Notes under the pieces: model-generated
The model's input: only the letters and a program-made list of their open reading frames with translations
Told to the model about the DNA's origin: nothing
Databases searched by the model: none
Shown here: positions 37,981-42,205 of the stretch, piece by piece
How positions within the stretch are numbered: the first letter of the stretch is position 1
Layout: each line of letters opens with the position of its first letter
From: Pseudoalteromonas sp. H71
GTDB lineage: Bacteria; Pseudomonadota; Gammaproteobacteria; Enterobacterales; Alteromonadaceae
Direction: 5' to 3'
NCBI RefSeq assembly: GCF_001468485.1
Contig: NZ_LODI01000044.1
Coordinates: 122,790 to 164,994 of the forward strand
DNA: 42,205 nucleotides
Made by a program: the position numbers and the translations under genes

Positions 37981-38029
37981 AAATAAAGAAAACGCTAACT
38001 GTTTGATAACTATTTAAACAGTTAGCGTT
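37981..38029 (-). terminator. Terminator of the fldA operon
   Basis: A perfect 14-bp stem joins 37991-38004 (AACGCTAACTGTTT) and 38016-38029 (AAACAGTTAGCGTT) with an 11-nt loop. On the minus strand the tail reads TTCTTTATTT. It lies 12 bp past the fldA stop. Confidence 0.88.
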
Positions 38030-38041
38030 ATGTTGTGTGAA

Positions 38042-38569
38042 TTAGTCTGCGAGTTCGCTTAAACACATTTCATCGAATACCTGTGCTGACCAAGCCTTAA
38101 CGCGCTGCTCAGTAAGCTCTGGTTGACGGTCTTCATCAATCCCTAAACCAACAAAGTGCTTGTCATCGGCCATGCCTTTTGAAGCCTCAAAATCGTAGCC
38201 TTCTGTAGACCAATGTCCTACAACAATAGCGCCACGCTCAGTAACAATATCGTTGATCATGCCCATAGCATCTAAAAAGTATTCAGCATAATCTTCTTGA
38301 TCACCACAACCAAAAATAGCAACAAGTTTGCCTTCAAAGTCTACTTCTTCAAGTTCAGGGAAAAAGTCATCCCAGTCACATTGTGCTTCGCCGTAGTACC
38401 AAGTTGGAATACCAAATAAGATTAAATCAAATTCTGCAATCTCTTCTTTAGAGCTTTTTGCTATGTCATGAACAGCCACCAGCTTTTTACCCAATTCTTT
38501 TTGGATCATTTTTGCTACGTGTTCTGTGTTACCTGTGTCACTTCCGAAAAAAATGCCTACACTTGCCAT
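38042..38569 (-). CDS. fldA: Flavodoxin 1 (long chain)
   Basis: FldA is a cytoplasmic FMN electron carrier that serves several reductive enzymes in E. coli relatives. The 175 residues match E. coli FldA (176). The phosphate-binding loop FGSDTGNTEHVAK begins at about residue 8. FMN-flanking segments include GIPTWYYGEAQCDWDDF and FGCGDQEDYAEYFLDAMG, with the long-chain insertion GHWSTEGYDFEASKGM. It follows ybfE by 14 bp and is upstream of, but terminated before, fur. Confidence 0.97.
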   Translation of the reverse strand: MASVGIFFGSDTGNTEHVAKMIQKELGKKLVAVHDIAKSSKEEIAEFDLILFGIPTWYYGEAQCDWDDFFPELEEVDFEGKLVAIFGCGDQEDYAEYFLDAMGMINDIVTERGAIVVGHWSTEGYDFEASKGMADDKHFVGLGIDEDRQPELTEQRVKAWSAQVFDEMCLSELAD

Positions 38570-38583
38570 GGATTTACAACCTT

Positions 38584-38862
38584 TTATGTATCAATAGCCA
38601 ATCTTTCTTGTAAAATCGTTTCAATCAGCGCACTGCGGCTAATATTTTGTGCATCTGCCATATCACTTAATGCTTGATATAACTGCGATGAAACTTTAAA
38701 TTCAACACGTTTTAAACCACGTGCTTTATCTCTTTTTATTTGATTACGTTTATTAACCTTTAACTGCATATCCCGAGAAAGGGGGTTTGTTTTGGGTCTG
38801 CCTGGTCGTTTTTCGTATTCAAATAAATCAAGCGTTGTTCTATCTGTTTCTGACTTCGCCAT
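38584..38862 (-). CDS. ybfE: YbfE-type ribbon-helix-helix protein (LexA-regulated protein family)
   Basis: From ATG 38862 this is a 92-residue basic protein beginning MAKSETDRTTLDLFEYEKRPGRPKTNPLSRD, the hallmark start of E. coli YbfE. A longer in-frame reading from 38889 adds nine residues that overlap the DUF2788 gene and is rejected. The C-terminal half (VEFKVSSQLYQALSDMADAQNISRSALIETIL) looks like a ribbon-helix-helix DNA-binding fold, so it is probably a small regulator. In E. coli ybfE is LexA-controlled, but I found no LexA box in this region. It lies 2 bp after DUF2788 and 14 bp before fldA. Confidence 0.88.
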   Translation of the reverse strand: MAKSETDRTTLDLFEYEKRPGRPKTNPLSRDMQLKVNKRNQIKRDKARGLKRVEFKVSSQLYQALSDMADAQNISRSALIETILQERLAIDT

Positions 38863-38864
38863 GC

Positions 38865-39089
38865 CTAACCTACACCTGCGCCTTGCCAAAATACTTGAAT
38901 AAGTCCTTTAGCAATAAAGCCTGAACAGCCTAAAAAGAGTACGGTCCATACTATATAGCGACCAAACTTTGGTACATTACCACTTTTAAGTACGTCTTTA
39001 ATCGCCAAGCCGATGAATATCAAAATACCGGCTAAGCCAAAGTACAACCCTAGGGTATCAAATTCGTTAATTAACTGACTGACCATCAA
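38865..39089 (-). CDS. DUF2788 family small membrane protein
   Basis: This 74-residue protein has two predicted membrane helices (GLYFGLAGILIFIGLAIKDV and YIVWTVLFLGCSGFIAKGLI) joined by a short basic loop with KSGNVPKFGR. It matches the DUF2788 family by size and layout, and the function is unknown. It starts the DUF2788-ybfE-fldA unit, with an extended -10 promoter just upstream. Two adjacent ATG codons (39089 and 39086) leave the exact start open. Confidence 0.78.
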   Translation of the reverse strand: MMVSQLINEFDTLGLYFGLAGILIFIGLAIKDVLKSGNVPKFGRYIVWTVLFLGCSGFIAKGLIQVFWQGAGVG

Positions 39090-39117
39090 CGTATAACCTT
39101 TAAATTAAACGGCGCGT

Positions 39118-39126
39118 ACTATAGCA
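39118..39126 (-). promoter_or_regulatory. Extended -10 promoter for DUF2788-ybfE-fldA
   Basis: On the minus strand TGC followed by TATAGT (39126-39118) is an extended -10, about 30 bp before the DUF2788 ATG. The -35 (TAAATA region) is weak. Confidence 0.5.
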
Positions 39127-39181
39127 TAAAAATATTCATTTATTTAGTACGTACATCTAAAAACAAGCGATTAAAATAACT

Positions 39182-39949
39182 TTAATTTTGAATCAAAAAA
39201 TCACTAATTGCTTTATTAACTGCAATTGGCTTTTGGGCATGCAACCAATGCCCGGCACCATGAATGATTTTTGCATTGGTGTTTTTAAAACGGGTAGTAA
39301 TTGCTGTACGGTGCTCGGGTAAAATATAGTCAGAGTCATTTCCTTTAATGAAAAGAGTATTACATAAACAAGAATTGTTTTCATTAACGTTTGAGAGTAT
39401 TTCTGAATATTCTTTATCAATAACAGGTAAGTTAAATCGCCACGTCAAGTTTCCCGCTGTATTTTTAGCTAAGCTTTTTAGTAAAAACTGACGAACTCCT
39501 AGCTCATCTATAAAAGGCTGCATTATTGCATCCGCATGCTTTCTGTCTTCAATATTTTCAGAGGCAACTGCGTTAAGTGCCTTCAATATCTCAGTATGTC
39601 GTGGCGGGTAAGTAACGGGTGCAATATCAAGTACAACTAATTTTTCAATCAATTGCGGTTGAGTTAATGCAAGTTCCATTGCGACTTTACCCCCCATCGA
39701 ATGACCAATTATATGTGCTTTTTCTATATTTAAGTGTTGTAGTAACTCCACAATGTCTTTTGCCATAGCAGGGTAATTCATCTCGTCACTGTGAGGTGAT
39801 AGGCCATGATTACGCAAATCTACATTAGTGACTGTAAAGTTTTCACTTAAAGGCTTAGCAATTACGTTGAGGTTTTCTAAAGAACCAAAAAGTCCATGTA
39901 TTAAAATAACATTTGGGCCCTGCCCAAGTTGCTTATAATTTAGCTTCAT
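39182..39949 (-). CDS. ybfF: Alpha/beta-hydrolase esterase YbfF
   Basis: YbfF is a soluble serine esterase acting on short acyl esters in vitro in E. coli; its physiological substrate is unclear. The 255 residues (E. coli 254) show the oxyanion segment LIHGLFGSLENL, the nucleophile elbow GHSMGG, and the catalytic histidine in GAGHWLHAQKP. ATG 39949 has AGGAGC a few bases upstream. It is divergent from seqA, as in E. coli, and is followed on the same strand by DUF2788 after 92 bp. Confidence 0.93.
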   Translation of the reverse strand: MKLNYKQLGQGPNVILIHGLFGSLENLNVIAKPLSENFTVTNVDLRNHGLSPHSDEMNYPAMAKDIVELLQHLNIEKAHIIGHSMGGKVAMELALTQPQLIEKLVVLDIAPVTYPPRHTEILKALNAVASENIEDRKHADAIMQPFIDELGVRQFLLKSLAKNTAGNLTWRFNLPVIDKEYSEILSNVNENNSCLCNTLFIKGNDSDYILPEHRTAITTRFKNTNAKIIHGAGHWLHAQKPIAVNKAISDFLIQN

Positions 39950-40036
39950 ACATTGCTCCTACAAATATCGGCTTAGTTTGCCGAGCTATACATAAAAAAG
40001 CAAAAAATAGTGCTATATAAACCAATTTATCAGATA

Positions 40037-40082
40037 GATCTGCTAAAACTTAACCTATCGATCTAGTAAAACCGGCTTAATC
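40037..40082 (+). repeat. Two imperfect 23-bp tandem units, each starting GATCT
   Basis: Units 40037-40059 and 40060-40082 share GATCTnnTAAAAC and end in ATC (14 of 23 positions identical). Each carries one GATC Dam site at the same place, so the sites are 23 bp apart. They lie in the 244-bp ybfF/seqA spacer. Role is unknown. Confidence 0.6.
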
Positions 40083-40145
40083 GGGTATGGATGCTTGAAA
40101 TGATTGGGAGTGCTTGTTGTAACTCGCATTTATTATTGGATTGGG

Positions 40146-40151
40146 TATAAT
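40146..40151 (+). promoter_or_regulatory. -10 element of the seqA-pgm promoter
   Basis: A consensus TATAAT lies 42 bp before the seqA ATG. The -35 at the expected distance is poor (CTCGCA), so activation or weak expression is possible. Confidence 0.5.
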
Positions 40152-40193
40152 CAGGCGTGAGAAAAAAATGTGACCCGTAATGACAGGAAGACC

Positions 40194-40787
40194 ATGAAAC
40201 AAATCGACATAGACGACGAGTTATATCAATATATTGCCAGCAACACGCAAAGTATTGGTGAAAGTGCATCCACAATTTTGCGTCGTTTATTAAATATGAG
40301 CGGCGAAAAACAATTAACCGCCGACGTAGAAATAATAAAAAATCAACAATTAACCACTGCATCTGCGGCATCTTCAGTATCTGTTGAGCCAGAGCTTCAA
40401 CAAGCGGCCACTGACACTCCCAAAACTGTCACACCAGTGAAGCAAAAAAATGCTAACGTTTTTAATGTACTAAATAAAGAAGAACTGGCAATGCAGAAAG
40501 GCGTTGTGGGTCGTTTTTTGTTTATTTTAAGTGCATTTTATCGCACTCATAAATCTGATTTTTCGGCTGTGCTTGATATTAAAGGCCGCGACCGTGTTTA
40601 CTTTGCAACAAGTAAAGAAGATTTAGTAAAAAGTGGAAGTAGCATGAATCCAAAAAATATCACCGACAGTGAATATTGGGTTATGACTAACTCTAATACA
40701 ACACGCAAAAAGATGATGCTTCACGAAGTTGCGCTTTGCCTAGGATACAGTGCAGAGCAAGCTGAAAAAATTCGCGATTACCTGTAA
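40194..40787 (+). CDS. seqA: Negative modulator of replication initiation SeqA
   Basis: SeqA binds hemimethylated GATC pairs, sequesters oriC after firing and organises new DNA. From ATG 40194, with AGGAAG just upstream, it has 197 residues (E. coli 181). The N-terminal oligomerisation region is MKQIDIDDELYQYIASNTQ with GESASTILRRLL. A Ser/Thr/Ala/Glu-rich linker (about 45-95) is longer than in E. coli. The C-terminal DNA-binding domain includes FLFILSAFYRTHKSDFSAVL, IKGRDRVYFATSKEDL and NTTRKKMMLHEVALCLGYS. An upstream GTG at 40170 is rejected because the family starts at MK. pgm follows after 9 bp. Confidence 0.95.
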   Translation: MKQIDIDDELYQYIASNTQSIGESASTILRRLLNMSGEKQLTADVEIIKNQQLTTASAASSVSVEPELQQAATDTPKTVTPVKQKNANVFNVLNKEELAMQKGVVGRFLFILSAFYRTHKSDFSAVLDIKGRDRVYFATSKEDLVKSGSSMNPKNITDSEYWVMTNSNTTRKKMMLHEVALCLGYSAEQAEKIRDYL

Positions 40788-40796
40788 GGAAATATA

Positions 40797-42205
40797 ATGG
40801 CTATTCACTCAGGCGCAGGCAAAACTGCACCACAATCAGCACTTGTTAATGTTCCTAAATTAGTTTCGGCCTACTATTTAAATGAGCCAGATTTAGAGCA
40901 AAACCCAGAGCATTGCGTTGCCTTTGGTACATCTGGACACCGCGGTTGCTCATATGATGTGAAATTTAATGAATCCCATATTTTAGCAATTACCCAAGCA
41001 ATTTGTGATTACCGTAAGCAAAACGATATTTTTGGACCGTTATTTTTAGGTAAAGATACACATGCGCTTAGTGAAGCTGCGTTCAACTCTGCAATAGAAG
41101 TGCTTGTGGCTAACGAAGTACAGGTAATTACTCAGCAAGACGGCGACTTTACACCCACTCCTGTTATTAGCCACGCGATAGTTTGCCATAACAAACTTAA
41201 TCCAAATGAATTGGCTGATGGTATTGTTGTTACGCCTTCGCATAATCCTCCTGAAGATGGTGGCTTTAAATATAACCCACCTAACGGCGGGCCTGCTGAT
41301 ACAGACGTAACAAACTGGATTGAAGACAGGGCTAACAAATTATTACTTGAAGATTTAGTTGAGGTTGAATTATTTCCATTTGCTAAAGCTTCTCGTTCAG
41401 GTTTTATTCGCTACGAAGATTTAATGACGCCGTATATTAACGATTTAGAAAATATCGTTAATCTTAAAGCGATTAGTGATGCAGGAATTAAAGTGGGCAT
41501 TGACCCACTAGGTGGTTCAGGAATTAATTTTTGGCCTGTAATTGCACAAAAATACAATTTAGATTTAACCGTAGTAAACGACAGTGTCGATCCGCGTTTT
41601 GCATTTATGCCACTTGATAAAGATGGCAAAATCCGTATGGATTGCTCATCACCTTACTCAATGGCTAACTTAATTAAATTGAAAGATGATTTTGATATAG
41701 CGATTGGCAACGACCCTGATTACGACCGCCACGGCATTGTTACTCCAGATGGTTTAATGAACCCTAATCATTTCTTAGCTGTCGCTATTGATTACTTATT
41801 AAAACACCGCGAGTGGGATAGCAGCGTAGAAATAGGCAAAACACTCGTTTCGAGCTCGATGATTGATCGTGTCGTTGCGCGTAATGCGCGTAAAGTAAAA
41901 GAAGTGCCAGTAGGCTTTAAATGGTTTGTTGAAGGCCTTAATAAAGGAAATCTTGCTTTTGGTGGCGAAGAAAGTGCAGGCGCTGCGTTTTTACGTTTTG
42001 ATGGCAGCGTATGGTGTACCGACAAAGACGGATTTATCATGGGGCTACTTGCAGCTGAAATACTTGCAGTAACCGGTAAAACACCATCAGCGCTTTATAA
42101 AGAGTTAGAGCAAGAGTTTGGTTCCCCACTTTATAAGCGTTTAGATGCACCAGCAAGCAGCGCCCAAAAATCGCGCTTAAAAGCATTAAGTGCAGACGAT
42201 GTAAG
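40797..42205 (+). CDS. pgm: Phosphoglucomutase (partial, cut by window end)
   Basis: Pgm interconverts glucose-1-phosphate and glucose-6-phosphate. The reading frame is open from ATG 40797 to the window end (469 codons of an expected ~546). The start [19 protein letters not shown] aligns with E. coli Pgm. Visible motifs are FGTSGHRG, the phosphoserine loop [11 protein letters not shown] (Ser148), GVDPLGGSG-like text ([13 protein letters not shown]), the metal loop NDPDYDRHG, and GGEESAGA for substrate binding. AAGGAA precedes the start. It follows seqA as in E. coli. Confidence 0.95.
   Translation, partial: MAIHSGAGKTAPQSALVNVPKLVSAYYLNEPDLEQNPEHCVAFGTSGHRGCSYDVKFNESHILAITQAICDYRKQNDIFGPLFLGKDTHALSEAAFNSAIEVLVANEVQVITQQDGDFTPTPVISHAIVCHNKLNPNELADGIVVTPSHNPPEDGGFKYNPPNGGPADTDVTNWIEDRANKLLLEDLVEVELFPFAKASRSGFIRYEDLMTPYINDLENIVNLKAISDAGIKVGIDPLGGSGINFWPVIAQKYNLDLTVVNDSVDPRFAFMPLDKDGKIRMDCSSPYSMANLIKLKDDFDIAIGNDPDYDRHGIVTPDGLMNPNHFLAVAIDYLLKHREWDSSVEIGKTLVSSSMIDRVVARNARKVKEVPVGFKWFVEGLNKGNLAFGGEESAGAAFLRFDGSVWCTDKDGFIMGLLAAEILAVTGKTPSALYKELEQEFGSPLYKRLDAPASSAQKSRLKALSADDV

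Noticed and set aside
37991..38029. Long inverted repeat considered as an insertion-sequence or REP-like element
   Set aside because: It is a single copy with a T-rich minus-strand tail right after fldA, so a terminator explains it.
38863..38889. Nine-residue extension of YbfE
   Set aside because: It would overlap DUF2788, and the family begins at MAKxxTDRTTLDLF.
39090..39181. LexA box searched for upstream of DUF2788-ybfE
   Set aside because: No CTGT-N8-ACAG-like site is visible, so LexA control known for E. coli ybfE cannot be supported here.
40063..40371. 102-codon minus-strand open frame over the seqA start and its promoter
   Set aside because: It overlaps the seqA N-terminus and -10 element, and its translation has unusual Cys/Arg/Trp-rich composition with no family match.
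1..42205. Search for CRISPR arrays, tRNAs, integrase genes, transposases, toxin-antitoxin or defence genes
   Set aside because: No regularly spaced repeats, no mobile-element proteins and no defence-type domains were recognised; the window reads as ordinary core genome.

Overview
The window looks like chromosomal core DNA of a marine gammaproteobacterium of the Alteromonadales, most likely Pseudoalteromonas. The reasons are the A+T-rich composition (roughly 40% G+C by eye), the protein sequences, and the gene orders pyrD-zapC-rlmL-uup, msbA-lpxK-ycaR-kdsB, gltA/sdhCDAB-sucABCD and ybfF/seqA-pgm. The genus is inferred from general familiarity, not from a search. I see no rRNA, tRNA, CRISPR, insertion sequence, prophage or integron.

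Layout. (1) 1-5150: a single-gene unit for the giant NAD-dependent glutamate dehydrogenase. (2) 5175-12965: a rightward run pyrD, zapC, rlmL, a small glutaredoxin-like gene, uup and a DUF3466 exported protein, ending at a terminator shared with a leftward DUF2062 membrane-protein gene. That gene appears to carry a frameshift near its start. (3) 13516-20988: a tight rightward operon comEC, msbA, lpxK, ycaR, kdsB, an RluA-type pseudouridine synthase and tcdA, mixing DNA uptake, lipid A/Kdo envelope synthesis and RNA modification. It runs 3'-to-3' into csdE. (4) 20980-22678: leftward csdA-csdE, a cysteine desulfurase and its sulfur acceptor, facing their known partner tcdA. (5) 22748-34310: the citric acid cycle block. 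gltA runs left and sdhCDAB, sucAB and sucCD run right from a 419-bp control region. (6) 34373-37320: DUF3083 gene leftward and glnS rightward. (7) 37412-39949: leftward fur, then ybfF, DUF2788, ybfE and fldA. (8) 40194 to the end: seqA-pgm, with pgm cut by the window edge.

The genes serve carbon flow (glutamate to 2-oxoglutarate by GdhB, then SucAB, SucCD and SDH; citrate synthase as entry), envelope synthesis, tRNA/rRNA modification, division and replication timing (ZapC, SeqA), and iron and flavodoxin redox control (Fur, FldA).

No clearly new multi-gene system is visible. The most useful second-look items are: the apparent frameshift in the DUF2062 gene; a terminator-like hairpin in the sdhC leader; a strong terminator separating sucAB from sucCD; a tandem 23-bp repeat with one GATC per unit upstream of seqA; a terminator-like hairpin inside the csdE coding end; and an atypical C-terminal sorting tail on the DUF3466 protein.
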